Source of the DNA: Pararhizobium qamdonense
GTDB lineage: Bacteria; Pseudomonadota; Alphaproteobacteria; Rhizobiales; Rhizobiaceae
NCBI RefSeq assembly: GCF_029277445.1
Contig: NZ_CP119567.1
Location: forward strand, 558,001 to 622,000
Direction: 5' to 3'
DNA length: 64,000 nt
A program made the position numbers and the translations under genes. The notes under the pieces were generated by a model. The model made no database searches, was not told the DNA's origin, and saw nothing but the letters and a program-made list of their open reading frames with translations. Below are positions 9,072 through 17,167 of this stretch, in pieces. Every line of letters starts with the position of its first letter. The first letter of the stretch is position 1.

Positions 9072-9407
9072 TCAGACCGGCCGTGTTCCTCCCACCGGTG
9101 AAAAGGCTGCAGGTTTCAAAATCTTGTTTTCAGCGACTTCGATCAGGTCACGGATTTTCGGCAAGAATGCCTGCCAGGCCGGATCCGCCATCAGCGAAGT
9201 GCGTCGGGTTTCCCGGTCATCCAGGCTGGAGAAACCCCAGATGTGGACGATCTCGTTGATGACGCCGATTTCCGAGAAGAAATAGCCGACGAGGTCGCCC
9301 AGGTGCCGCTTCTGGATGGCGATACCCTCGTCCTCCACCACCTTGAGATAGTCGGGGATGGCTCCATTCTTCAACCGGTAGGTTCGCATCTCATAGACCA
9401 TGGCCAT
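9072..9407 (-). CDS. NIPSNAP family protein
   Basis: This 111-residue protein has the NIPSNAP ferredoxin-like dimeric alpha-beta barrel pattern: Y-E-M-R-T-Y-R-L at the N-terminus, a central V-H-I-W-G-F strand, and a W-x-x-F-L-P segment. The family has no fixed activity, but small members commonly sit in degradation operons, where they may bind or isomerise an intermediate. The ATG at 9407 overlaps the aldehyde dehydrogenase stop codon (TGATG), which suggests translational coupling; a GTG one codon earlier and an ATG two codons later are alternatives. A 133-bp gap separates it from the binding-protein gene. Confidence 0.85.
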   Translation of the reverse strand: MAMVYEMRTYRLKNGAIPDYLKVVEDEGIAIQKRHLGDLVGYFFSEIGVINEIVHIWGFSSLDDRETRRTSLMADPAWQAFLPKIRDLIEVAENKILKPAAFSPVGGTRPV

Positions 9408-10876
9408 CACCGCATCACAAAGGGGTCGGGGATCGGATCATCGGACGTGCGCAACCATATGGTCTTGGTGCGGGTGTAACCGAGTGCCGCCGCCATTCCG
9501 CCTTCGCGTCCGTCGCCGGAAAGACCGGAACCGCCGAACGGGGCGATCGGCGATACCGCGCGATAGGTGTTGACCCAGACGATGCCGGCACGGATCGACT
9601 TCATCAGCCGATGCGCCCGCGTCAGATTTTGCGTAAAAATGCCGGACGCCAATCCGTAGGGCGTGCTGTTGGCCAACGCGACCGCCTCGGCCTCCGTCTC
9701 AAAGGACATGACCGAGAGGACCGGACCAAAGAATTCCTGTTCCAGGGACGGCGAGCGCGTTCCGTCGCAATCGAGAATGGTCGGCAGGTAGAAATAGCCG
9801 TCCCCTTCAGGCGCCGATCCGCCGGTGACGAGCCTTGCTCCGCTGTCGAGCGAAGCTGCGACCAGCGTTTCGATGTGGCGGCGCTGCCGCGCGGTGGCAA
9901 GTGGGCCGACCTCGGTCTCCATCGACAGCGGCGAACCGATGCGGATGGCTTCCGCTTTCGTCTTCAAGATGTCGAGAAACCTGTCCTTGACACTGCGCTC
10001 GACAATCAGCCGGGAAGCCGCAACGCAGCTTTGACCGGTTGCCGCGAAAATACCCGCGACCTGCGCATTCGCAGCACTGTCCAGATCGGCATCAGCGAAA
10101 ACCAGCAGCGGAGACTTGCCGCCCAATTCCAGGGATGTCGATGCAAGGTTGTCTGCAGAACTGCGCACAATATGGCGCGCGGTCTCGGCGCCACCGGTAA
10201 AGGCAATATGGGCGACTTTCGGATGCGCTGTCAGCGCCGCGCCGCAGGTGGCGCCAAAACCGGTGATCACGTTGACGACACCGGGCGGGAACCCTGCTTC
10301 GTCCACGAGGCGGGCAAATTCCAGCAGCGGCGCCGGGCCATCTTCGGATGCCTTGACGACGATCGTGCATCCCGCTGCAAGGGCCGGACCGATCTTGACC
10401 GCAGCCAGAAACAGCTGGCTGTTCCACGGGACGATGGCAGCCACGACCCCAACCGGCTCTCGCCGCAGCCAGACATCCATGTCGGCCTTGTCGATCGGCA
10501 GCGAGGAACCTTCGATCTTGTCGGCAAGCCCGGCATAATAGCGGTAATAGTCTGCGACATAGGCAATCTGCGAGGAGGTTTCGCGGATGATCTTGCCGGT
10601 GTCGCGGGTTTCAAGCTCCGCCAGTCTCGGCACGCTCGCGGCAATCAGATCGGCAAGCCGGTAGAGGAGCTTGCCGCGCTGTGTCGCCGTCATGCGTGCC
10701 CAGCGTCCGCCGCCATAAAGAGCCTGATGCGCCGCCTCGACGGCCTGATCGACATCTGCCTGCCTGCTTTCGGGCATTTCTGCCCAGGCAGCGCCCGTTG
10801 CCGGATCGATGCTTTCAAAGCGCGCCTCGCCATTGCCGAACCGGCCATCTATGTAGCATTGGAACTGCTGCATCAT
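9407..10876 (-). CDS. NAD(P)-dependent aldehyde dehydrogenase
   Basis: The 489-residue enzyme oxidises an aldehyde to the acid. The oxyanion Asn152 (PWNSQ), the general base Glu250 (LELGGKSP) and the nucleophile Cys284 (GQSC) are all present, and the length is normal for class 1/2 or betaine-aldehyde-type dehydrogenases. The ATG at 10876 has GGAG seven to eight bases upstream and follows the upstream LLM gene's stop by one base; a start at 10903 would overlap that gene. In this operon it probably acts on the aldehyde released by the LLM monooxygenase. The exact substrate is unknown. Confidence 0.93.
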   Translation of the reverse strand: MMQQFQCYIDGRFGNGEARFESIDPATGAAWAEMPESRQADVDQAVEAAHQALYGGGRWARMTATQRGKLLYRLADLIAASVPRLAELETRDTGKIIRETSSQIAYVADYYRYYAGLADKIEGSSLPIDKADMDVWLRREPVGVVAAIVPWNSQLFLAAVKIGPALAAGCTIVVKASEDGPAPLLEFARLVDEAGFPPGVVNVITGFGATCGAALTAHPKVAHIAFTGGAETARHIVRSSADNLASTSLELGGKSPLLVFADADLDSAANAQVAGIFAATGQSCVAASRLIVERSVKDRFLDILKTKAEAIRIGSPLSMETEVGPLATARQRRHIETLVAASLDSGARLVTGGSAPEGDGYFYLPTILDCDGTRSPSLEQEFFGPVLSVMSFETEAEAVALANSTPYGLASGIFTQNLTRAHRLMKSIRAGIVWVNTYRAVSPIAPFGGSGLSGDGREGGMAAALGYTRTKTIWLRTSDDPIPDPFVMR

Positions 10877-10877
10877 C

Positions 10878-11915
10878 CTACTCCGCAAATGCCGGCATGA
10901 CATCGGCGATGAAACGCTCGAGCGACGCCTTCTTGCGCTCGAAGCTCATGCCCGTGTCAATCCAGAAGGAATATTCGTCATAGCCCAGTGCCTCATAGGC
11001 CTTCAGCCTCGCAATGACATGATCGGCATTGCCGACCACATTGTTGCGCCGCATGACGTCGCCCGAAAGCATGGCATTTGCGGCGATGTCCTCGGCCGAA
11101 ATACGCTCGATCAGGCCCTGATGGATCGGCTTCTCATTCTTGAACCAGGCAAAGAAATAATTGTAATAAACGCTCATTTCATGAGCGGCCTGCGCGATAT
11201 CGGGCTCATCCGACCCCACATAGGTGTGCCGCAGCAGCATGATTTTCGGCCGTTCGACGGAAGCGTTCTTGCCGCACGCTTCGTTGAAGCGCGCCATCAG
11301 CGTTTCGACTTCATCATCTCCCTGCCAGAGCGGCGTCACCTGCACGTTGCAGCCGTTGGCAACCGCGAATTCGTGCGAATTCGGATCACGCGCCGCGACC
11401 CAGATCGGCGGGTGTTGCTGAACCGGCTTCGGCGCCGATGTGGTGGATGGAAACTGATAGAACTCGCCATCATGGGCATAGTCACCCTCCCACAGTTTCT
11501 TGACGGCGGGAATGAGTTCGCGCATCCGCTGGCCGGCACCCCAGGCGTCGAGCCCCGGCAGCAGGCGCTCATATTCGAAAGAGTAGGCGCCGCGTGCGAT
11601 GCCGATATCCAGCCGCCCATCGCAAATGAGATCGGTCATCGCCGCTTCGCCGGCGAGCTTGATCGGGTGCCAGAACGGCGCGATCACCGTGCCCGTGCCG
11701 AGCCTGACATTGGTGGTGCGGCGCGCCAGATCGGCGATCGTGATGAAAGGGTTGGGCGCTATGGTGAAATCCATCCCATGATGCTCGCCCGTCCAGATCG
11801 CATGCATGCCGCCCTTGTCGGCGATCTCGCAAAGCGCCACGAATTCCTCATAGAGGGTTTTGTGATACTGCTCAGCGTCAAGCCGTTCCATATGAACGAA
11901 GAGGGAGAATTTCAT
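10878..11915 (-). CDS. LLM-class flavin-dependent monooxygenase (luciferase-like)
   Basis: This 345-residue bacterial-luciferase-like monooxygenase belongs to a different subfamily from the one at 209. The TIM-barrel motifs include WTGEHHGMDF near residues 41-50 and DGRLDIGIARG in the middle. It needs reduced flavin, which the adjacent flavin reductase gene (5 bp upstream in the operon) should supply, making a two-component system. Flanking hydrolase and aldehyde dehydrogenase genes suggest that it hydroxylates or cleaves a carbon-nitrogen or carbon-sulfur substrate. The ATG has AAGG about ten bases upstream. Confidence 0.9.
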   Translation of the reverse strand: MKFSLFVHMERLDAEQYHKTLYEEFVALCEIADKGGMHAIWTGEHHGMDFTIAPNPFITIADLARRTTNVRLGTGTVIAPFWHPIKLAGEAAMTDLICDGRLDIGIARGAYSFEYERLLPGLDAWGAGQRMRELIPAVKKLWEGDYAHDGEFYQFPSTTSAPKPVQQHPPIWVAARDPNSHEFAVANGCNVQVTPLWQGDDEVETLMARFNEACGKNASVERPKIMLLRHTYVGSDEPDIAQAAHEMSVYYNYFFAWFKNEKPIHQGLIERISAEDIAANAMLSGDVMRRNNVVGNADHVIARLKAYEALGYDEYSFWIDTGMSFERKKASLERFIADVMPAFAE

Positions 11916-11920
11916 CGCGC

Positions 11921-12847
11921 TCAGGCCTTCCTTGAAACCGGGTGAACTTTGCCGGCTATCTCATTGCCGAAATAAACGCCGAAGTTCCCGATCGAGTTTT
12001 CGAGATCAAACCGCCGGACGATATCCGCTGTCGCGGCGCTGTCGAATTTTCCCTGCAGCGCAGCGGCGGGCGCCATGAATTGGCCGGTAGCAGGTTCGCC
12101 GGCGCTTGCCGTTGCACGGTAGACAATGTGCTGGCGGTTGTCGGTGCGGCTCTCGTAGACGGAGTAGAGAAATCCGATCGAAATGTTCAGCCCCGTCAGC
12201 CGTTCAAGATGGGCGCGCAAGGTCTGGACAGGCTCGCCGCTTTCCATCGCGCAGGCCGGGAGGCTGAGCGTGCCGTTGCCAAGGAAAAGAAGATCACCGT
12301 CGCGTTCGATCACCGCGCTCAGCTGTGCCTCCCCCTCCGCTGCTGCGGATACGGCCTTGCCGGCCAATGCGGGGGTGAAATAACTGCCGCGAACATAGCC
12401 AAGACCGTTTTTACCGCTGTTGTCGAAGGCCCCAACCCGGCCGGTCATGATGACGTGATCGCCCGCGTCCAGAACCTGCTCCGTTAAACAATCGAACCAG
12501 GCCGCGACATCGGCAAAGATCGGCGATCCCTCTGGCCCGGGTTTCCATTCGACGGCAGCGAAGCGATCTTCGACCGGACGTGCAAATGTGTTGGAAACGT
12601 CCTTCTGGGTTTCCGACAGGATGTTCACGGCAAATTTTCCCGCCTTCGTCATCGTCTCGAAATTCCGCGACGTTTTTGCCAGACAGACAAGCAGCAGCGG
12701 CGGATCGAGAGAAACGGAGGTAAAGGAATTGGCGGTAAAGCCGACCGGAAGGCCCGACGCATCATGCGTGGTCACCACCGTCACGCCGGTTGGAAAAGCG
12801 CCGAACGCGTCACGCAACGCGCGTGCATCGAAACTCGTCTCGCTCAT
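11921..12847 (-). CDS. Flavin reductase (HpaC/RutF-like) with extra C-terminal domain
   Basis: Residues about 10-165 form a split-barrel FMN reductase domain, with AFPTGVTVVTT and GFTANSFTSVSLDPPL as the hallmark segments. It should reduce flavin with NAD(P)H for the LLM monooxygenase next door. HpaC-type reductases end near residue 165-180; this protein continues to 308. The extra region (about 170-308) has a strand-rich pattern around ISIGFLYSVYESR and HIVYRATA that vaguely resembles a Nudix-like fold, but I cannot assign it. The start overlaps the hydrolase stop by four bases (ATGA) and has GGAGGAAA upstream. Confidence 0.88.
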   Translation of the reverse strand: MSETSFDARALRDAFGAFPTGVTVVTTHDASGLPVGFTANSFTSVSLDPPLLLVCLAKTSRNFETMTKAGKFAVNILSETQKDVSNTFARPVEDRFAAVEWKPGPEGSPIFADVAAWFDCLTEQVLDAGDHVIMTGRVGAFDNSGKNGLGYVRGSYFTPALAGKAVSAAAEGEAQLSAVIERDGDLLFLGNGTLSLPACAMESGEPVQTLRAHLERLTGLNISIGFLYSVYESRTDNRQHIVYRATASAGEPATGQFMAPAAALQGKFDSAATADIVRRFDLENSIGNFGVYFGNEIAGKVHPVSRKA

Positions 12848-13641
12848 CGTGTTTCCTCCGGTTTCGCCAGCCAGTTCGCAAGGATCGTGTTGACCTCATC
12901 GGGTGCGGTCAGATTGACCATATGCCTGTGGCCCGCAATCAGCACAGCGTAACCATGAGGCGCTGCATCCGCCATTGCCTGCGCCATCGCCGGCGTCGAG
13001 TTGGGGTCGTCTGCGCCCGTCAGAAACAGCGCCGGGCAACGCACCTTTTGCCAGCCATCCGCATAGGTGGCATCTCCACCGGCAAAGGCTGCATAGGCCG
13101 TGGCATAGGCGGCGCGATCGACGGAGGACAGCCAGCGGCGGGTCAACCGGTAGACCTCGCTCCCTTGAGCGTCTGCACCGAACCAGCGCAGCAATGGTCC
13201 ATCGATATCAACCTCTCCATCATGGATTTTGCCGGCTCTTTCCATGACTGCGGTGCGCGCTAGCGGATCCCGGCGATAGACCGCGTTCAAAAGAGCGACA
13301 CGGGAGATCCTGTTTCCGAATGTCGCCGCAGCACCGCCGGCAATCAGCGCGCCCATCGAATGTCCTGCGACATTGGCACGATCAAGCGCGAGGTCGTCGA
13401 GGAAAAGGCCAAGCCAGTCAACAAACGCTTGGAGGCCCGACCCTTCCGGCAAGGCCCGGCTTTCGCCATGGCCCGGCATATCGACTGAAATCACCCGGTG
13501 CGATCTCCTGAGCGTAGCCATTTGCGGCGCCCAGGCTTCCAGCCGCATGCCGACCCCATGGATCAGCACCAGCGGCTCGCCGGAACCCTGCTCCACGTAG
13601 GCCGTGCCGTTTTTCGTATGGGATCGCCGGGCCGTGTCCAT
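12844..13641 (-). CDS. Alpha/beta hydrolase
   Basis: This 265-residue serine hydrolase has the nucleophile elbow GHSMG with Ser95. An oxyanion segment HGVG is near residue 29, a likely acid is Asp211 (LTGADDP), and the catalytic His is 238 or 240 (GHRHM). It resembles RutD, 3-oxoadipate enol-lactonase and other small C-C or ester hydrolases; the substrate is unknown. Its start follows the DUF1185 stop by one base and its end overlaps the flavin reductase start, so it is translationally coupled on both sides. No signal peptide is present, so it is cytoplasmic. Confidence 0.9.
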   Translation of the reverse strand: MDTARRSHTKNGTAYVEQGSGEPLVLIHGVGMRLEAWAPQMATLRRSHRVISVDMPGHGESRALPEGSGLQAFVDWLGLFLDDLALDRANVAGHSMGALIAGGAAATFGNRISRVALLNAVYRRDPLARTAVMERAGKIHDGEVDIDGPLLRWFGADAQGSEVYRLTRRWLSSVDRAAYATAYAAFAGGDATYADGWQKVRCPALFLTGADDPNSTPAMAQAMADAAPHGYAVLIAGHRHMVNLTAPDEVNTILANWLAKPEETR

Positions 13642-13642
13642 A

Positions 13643-14251
13643 TCAGACAGCTGCCGGATTGGTGGCGTCGTTGCCGAGATCCTTCAGATCCTGGTAGCGG
13701 TCGCCGATACGATGATGCGGGCGGCCACCGACCGACGCGCCAAGGGCCACGAGAATTTCATTGGCTGCCGGCGCATCGCCGACCGACGTCTGGATGGTGA
13801 GATAATGCGAGCGCCGCCCTTCGTCGTTCTTGTCCATCAGCGGGATCATGACCGGCGCATTGGCAGGGCCGCGCGTGTTGCAGAAGGCAAGATAGGATTT
13901 CGCGCCGACGGCACTGCGGTAGTGATTGCCGAAACGCAGGGTATGGATGAGGGCGGAGGCATGTTCGAGCTCGCCATCGAGCCCGACGACCGCAGCCTTG
14001 CCATAGGCTTCGACGTCATCGCCCGAGCCGACAGCATCGATGATCATCCGCGTCAGGAGTTCGCCGAGCACCGGCGCCGTTCTATGAATCTCCGGCTTCA
14101 GGTCCTCCACAAAGCCTTTGCCCGCCCAGGGGTTCTTCACCACGGCGATGGCCGTATATAGCTTAAGTGGCGTTGCGGCGACCTTGCCTCCCTCGATCAG
14201 CACGGTTTCAACCTGTAACAGGGTCTTGCGAATTTCGATGGTCAAGGCCAT
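13643..14251 (-). CDS. DUF1185 / 'amino acid synthesis' family protein
   Basis: The 202-residue protein matches the AA_synth (DUF1185, PF06684) family by its overall pattern: an N-terminal IRKTLLQVETVLIEGG and a central A-V-V-K-N-P-W-A-G segment. The family name is historical and no activity is established that I know of. It is the first gene of the ten-gene minus-strand operon, which places it early in the pathway or close to the regulator's effector. The ATG has AAGGA four bases upstream. The divergent GntR regulator starts 95 bp away, across a palindromic operator. Confidence 0.87.
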   Translation of the reverse strand: MALTIEIRKTLLQVETVLIEGGKVAATPLKLYTAIAVVKNPWAGKGFVEDLKPEIHRTAPVLGELLTRMIIDAVGSGDDVEAYGKAAVVGLDGELEHASALIHTLRFGNHYRSAVGAKSYLAFCNTRGPANAPVMIPLMDKNDEGRRSHYLTIQTSVGDAPAANEILVALGASVGGRPHHRIGDRYQDLKDLGNDATNPAAV

Positions 14252-14272
14252 TTTCCTTCAAAGCGTCGATAT

Positions 14273-14292
14273 ATCATATGATGGTATACCAT
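14273..14292. promoter_or_regulatory. Probable GntR/FCD operator between divergent genes
   Basis: Two overlapping perfect palindromes occur here: ATCATATGAT (14273-14282) and ATGGTATACCAT (14281-14292). The second matches the TGGTATACCA-type core used by FCD-subfamily GntR regulators. The site lies 22-41 bp upstream of the DUF1185 start and 55 bp upstream of the GntR gene, so it could control both. The palindromes are seen directly; the assignment is inference. Confidence 0.6.
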
Positions 14293-14346
14293 AAGACGAC
14301 GTGTCAAGTCTTGTTCTGAATCATTTCAGCGGCTATGAAGGAAAGC

Positions 14347-15078
14347 ATGAGCCAGAACCTGTTTGCCCAAGCCGCCGCCCCTGCCCCAAACCTGGAATCG
14401 TTACGGATCGACACGCCGCCGGTCACCCTGCGGGAAATGGCGCTTGAGCGGTTGCGCAACGCCATCATCGCCGGGCTTTTCAGCCCGGGGCAGCGCCTGG
14501 TCGAGCGCACCCTGTGCGATCAGCTCGGCGTATCGCGCTCGGTCATCCGGGAAGTGCTGCGCCATCTGGAAACCGAGGGCCTTATCGAAACGGCGCCGAA
14601 ACAGGGACCCATTGTCGCCCTCATCGATTGGCATCAGGCCCGGCAGATCTATGATGTCCGCATTGCACTGGAAACGACCGCCGTTGCCGACTGCGCCCGC
14701 AACGCGACATCCGCCACCAAGGAAAAGCTGAAAGCGGTGCTGAAAGATCTCGACCGCAACTCCCGCAAGAACGACCCTTTGACGATCCTCGCTGCAACCA
14801 CGCAATTCTATGAGACGATCTTCCTGTCGGGCGGCCACGAAATCGCATGGGATATCGTCAAGCGCCTCAACAGCCGGATTTCCCGTCTGCGCGTGATGAC
14901 GCTGGCCACAACCAACCGCACCGTATCGGGTCCTGCGCGCATGCGGGAAATCTTTAATGCAATTGAACGAAATGATCCCAACGCCGCCGATGCCGCCTGC
15001 CGCGCGCATATTTCCGAGGCAGCGGAAATAGCGCGAACTCTGCTGGAATCGGAAGGACGGCATGACGGCGGACGGTAA
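14347..15078 (+). CDS. GntR family regulator, FCD subfamily
   Basis: The 243-residue regulator has an N-terminal winged helix (about residues 25-90, with VERTLCDQLGVSRSVIREVL as the recognition region) and an all-helical FCD ligand-binding domain (about 95-235). FCD domains usually bind a carboxylate through a metal. The ATG at 14347 is chosen over one at 14335 because AAGGAA lies five bases upstream of it. It is divergent from the DUF1185-LLM-ABC operon and is its likely repressor, relieved by the substrate or an intermediate. Confidence 0.9.
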   Translation: MSQNLFAQAAAPAPNLESLRIDTPPVTLREMALERLRNAIIAGLFSPGQRLVERTLCDQLGVSRSVIREVLRHLETEGLIETAPKQGPIVALIDWHQARQIYDVRIALETTAVADCARNATSATKEKLKAVLKDLDRNSRKNDPLTILAATTQFYETIFLSGGHEIAWDIVKRLNSRISRLRVMTLATTNRTVSGPARMREIFNAIERNDPNAADAACRAHISEAAEIARTLLESEGRHDGGR

Positions 15079-15155
15079 TGCCGCGTAAGCGGGCACTTAG
15101 TCCGGTGCAGCCGGGCGCAATCAGCGATTATAGGCCCGCGCCAATTTCACCGGTC

Positions 15156-15935
15156 TCAGGCTCCGTGCTGCTGGACGCTCAGGCCGCCATCGATGGTCAG
15201 GCAGGTCGCATTCATGAACGGGCACTCGTCGGAAATCATGAAAACGGCGGCAAGCGCAATTTCCTCCGGTGACGCGATACGGCCGCCGGGGTGCAGTTTC
15301 ATCGTCTGCGCCTTCGCCGCGACCGGGTCAGGAAAGCTGTTCCAGTAATCGATGACCTTCTGTGTGGAAACATAGCCCGGTGCCAGCGCGTTCACGCGCA
15401 CGCCCTTATCGGCATATTCGAGACCGAGCGACCGGGTCATGCCGAGCAGCGCGTGCTTGGCAAGCGGATAGGGGAACGTGTGCGGGATGATGGTGAAGGC
15501 ATGGGTGGACGCGATGTTGAGCACCACCCCGCCGCCGGCCGCAATGATACCGGGCAGCACCGCCTTGGTACAATTCCAGGCGCCCTTAAGGTTGATGTCG
15601 AAACAGCGCTGCCATTCCGCGTCGCTGGTTTCCAGCGGCTCATGAAAGACATTGACGCCCGCATTGTTGATCAGCGCGTTGACCGGGCCGATGTCTGTGG
15701 CTGCACGCTCGACGGCATTGCCGATCGCGGCGGCATCGGTAATGCTTGCGCCTAAAAAACCGAGCACGGCACCAGTGAACTTCAGGGCGGACGCTTCCTT
15801 CCCGAGGAGGTCTTCATCCATATCAATCAGGAACAGGCGCGCCCCTTCGGCCGCGCACGCCTTGGCGATGGCAAGGCCGATGCCCTGCGCAGCACCGGTG
15901 ATCATGATCCGCTTGCCCTTGAGACGGTCCGTCAT
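15156..15935 (-). CDS. SDR family oxidoreductase, probable sugar dehydrogenase
   Basis: This 259-residue short-chain dehydrogenase has TGAAQGIG at residues 13-20 (cofactor binding), NNAG near 90-93, and the catalytic residues Ser143, Tyr156 and Lys160 (YPLAK). The acidic residue after the second strand (LIDMD) favours NAD(H). It is the last gene of the sugar operon, 16 bp after dgoD, so it may oxidise an aldose such as galactose or arabinose, or a ketodeoxy acid intermediate. The ATG at 15935 has AGGAG eight bases upstream; an upstream ATG at 15980 would lie inside dgoD. Confidence 0.9.
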   Translation of the reverse strand: MTDRLKGKRIMITGAAQGIGLAIAKACAAEGARLFLIDMDEDLLGKEASALKFTGAVLGFLGASITDAAAIGNAVERAATDIGPVNALINNAGVNVFHEPLETSDAEWQRCFDINLKGAWNCTKAVLPGIIAAGGGVVLNIASTHAFTIIPHTFPYPLAKHALLGMTRSLGLEYADKGVRVNALAPGYVSTQKVIDYWNSFPDPVAAKAQTMKLHPGGRIASPEEIALAAVFMISDECPFMNATCLTIDGGLSVQQHGA

Positions 15936-15951
15936 GGTCAAGTCTCCTGTT

Positions 15952-17100
15952 TCACCACTCTGCAAAACTGCCGTCTTCATGACGCCAGATCGGGTTGCGC
16001 CAGCGATGGCCTTCCTTGGCGCGCTCGATCACGTAGGCCTCATCGACCTCGATGCCAAGCCCTGGCCCCTGCGGGATACTGACGAAACCGTCGGCGTACT
16101 GGAAGACGTCCTTGTTGGAGATGTAATCGAGGATATCGTTGCTCTTGTTGTAGTGGATGCCGAGGCTCTGCTCCTGAATGAAGGCGTTGTAGCTGACGGC
16201 ATCGATCTGCAGGCAGGCGGCAAGGGCGATCGGCCCCAGGGGGCAATGAGGGGCGAGCGCCACGTCATAGGCTTCCGCCATGGCCGCGATCTTGCGGCAT
16301 TCGGTAATGCCGCCGGCATGGGAAAGATCGGGCTGGATGATATCGACAAAGCCGTCGGAAAGGACCTGCTTGAAATCCCAGCGCGAATAGAGCCGCTCAC
16401 CGAGCGCGATCGGTGTTCCCGTATGATTGACGATGTCGCGAAGCGCTTCCTTGTTTTCCGACAGAACCGGCTCTTCGATGAACATCAGCTTGTAGGGATC
16501 GAGTTCCTTGGCGAGCACCTTGGCCATCGGCTTGTGCACACGGCCGTGAAAATCGACGCCTATGCCAATGTAGGGACCGACCGCCTCGCGGATGGTGGCG
16601 ATAGTCTGGACTGCCTTATCGACCTTCTCCCAGCTATCGACGATCTGCATTTCCTCGCAGCCGTTGAGCTTGATCGCCTTGAAACCGCGAGCGACGACAT
16701 CGCGGGCATTGTTGGCGACGTCAGCGGGACGATCGCCGCCGATCCAGGAATAGACCTTGATCCTGTCGCGTACCTGCCCGCCCAGCAACGAATGGATGGG
16801 TGCCCCGAGCGCCTTGCCCTTGATGTCCCAGAGCGCCTGGTCGATGCCGGAAATGGCGCTCATATGGATGGCGCCGCCGCGATAGAACCCGCCGCGATAC
16901 AGGACGTTCCAGTGATCCTCGATCAGGAACGGATCTTTTCCGATCAGGTAATCTTCCAGTTCGTGGACGGCAGCCTGCACCGTCAGCGCCCTGCCCTCGA
17001 CCACCGGTTCGCCCCAGCCGGAAACACCTTCATCCGTCTCGATCTTCAGGAACAACCAGCGTGGCGGAACGATGTAGGTGGTGAGCTTGGTGATTTTCAT
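15952..17100 (-). CDS. dgoD: D-galactonate dehydratase family enolase
   Basis: The product dehydrates an aldonate, most likely D-galactonate, to 2-keto-3-deoxygalactonate. Its 382 residues equal the length of E. coli DgoD. The metal ligands Asp183, Glu209 and Glu235 and the catalytic bases His185 (GVDFH) and His285 (APHC) fall at the numbers known for the E. coli enzyme. The open frame extends to 17268, but the ATG at 17100 (MKITKL) is the family start. It lies in a sugar operon with an ABC importer, mutarotase and GMC dehydrogenase. Related acid-sugar dehydratases share the scaffold, so the exact stereochemistry of the substrate is less certain than the family. Confidence 0.92.
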   Translation of the reverse strand: MKITKLTTYIVPPRWLFLKIETDEGVSGWGEPVVEGRALTVQAAVHELEDYLIGKDPFLIEDHWNVLYRGGFYRGGAIHMSAISGIDQALWDIKGKALGAPIHSLLGGQVRDRIKVYSWIGGDRPADVANNARDVVARGFKAIKLNGCEEMQIVDSWEKVDKAVQTIATIREAVGPYIGIGVDFHGRVHKPMAKVLAKELDPYKLMFIEEPVLSENKEALRDIVNHTGTPIALGERLYSRWDFKQVLSDGFVDIIQPDLSHAGGITECRKIAAMAEAYDVALAPHCPLGPIALAACLQIDAVSYNAFIQEQSLGIHYNKSNDILDYISNKDVFQYADGFVSIPQGPGLGIEVDEAYVIERAKEGHRWRNPIWRHEDGSFAEW

Positions 17101-17167
17101 CGGGTCATGCCTTCTTGCTGAACGCAAACGGGATTGAGATGAAGCGGGGACCGGACATTCAGGAGGC

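Noticed and set aside
9407..14251. Rut pyrimidine-degradation operon
   Set aside because: LLM monooxygenase, flavin reductase and hydrolase are shared types, but no RutB amidohydrolase, RutC or RutG is present, while aldehyde dehydrogenase, NIPSNAP and DUF1185 are.
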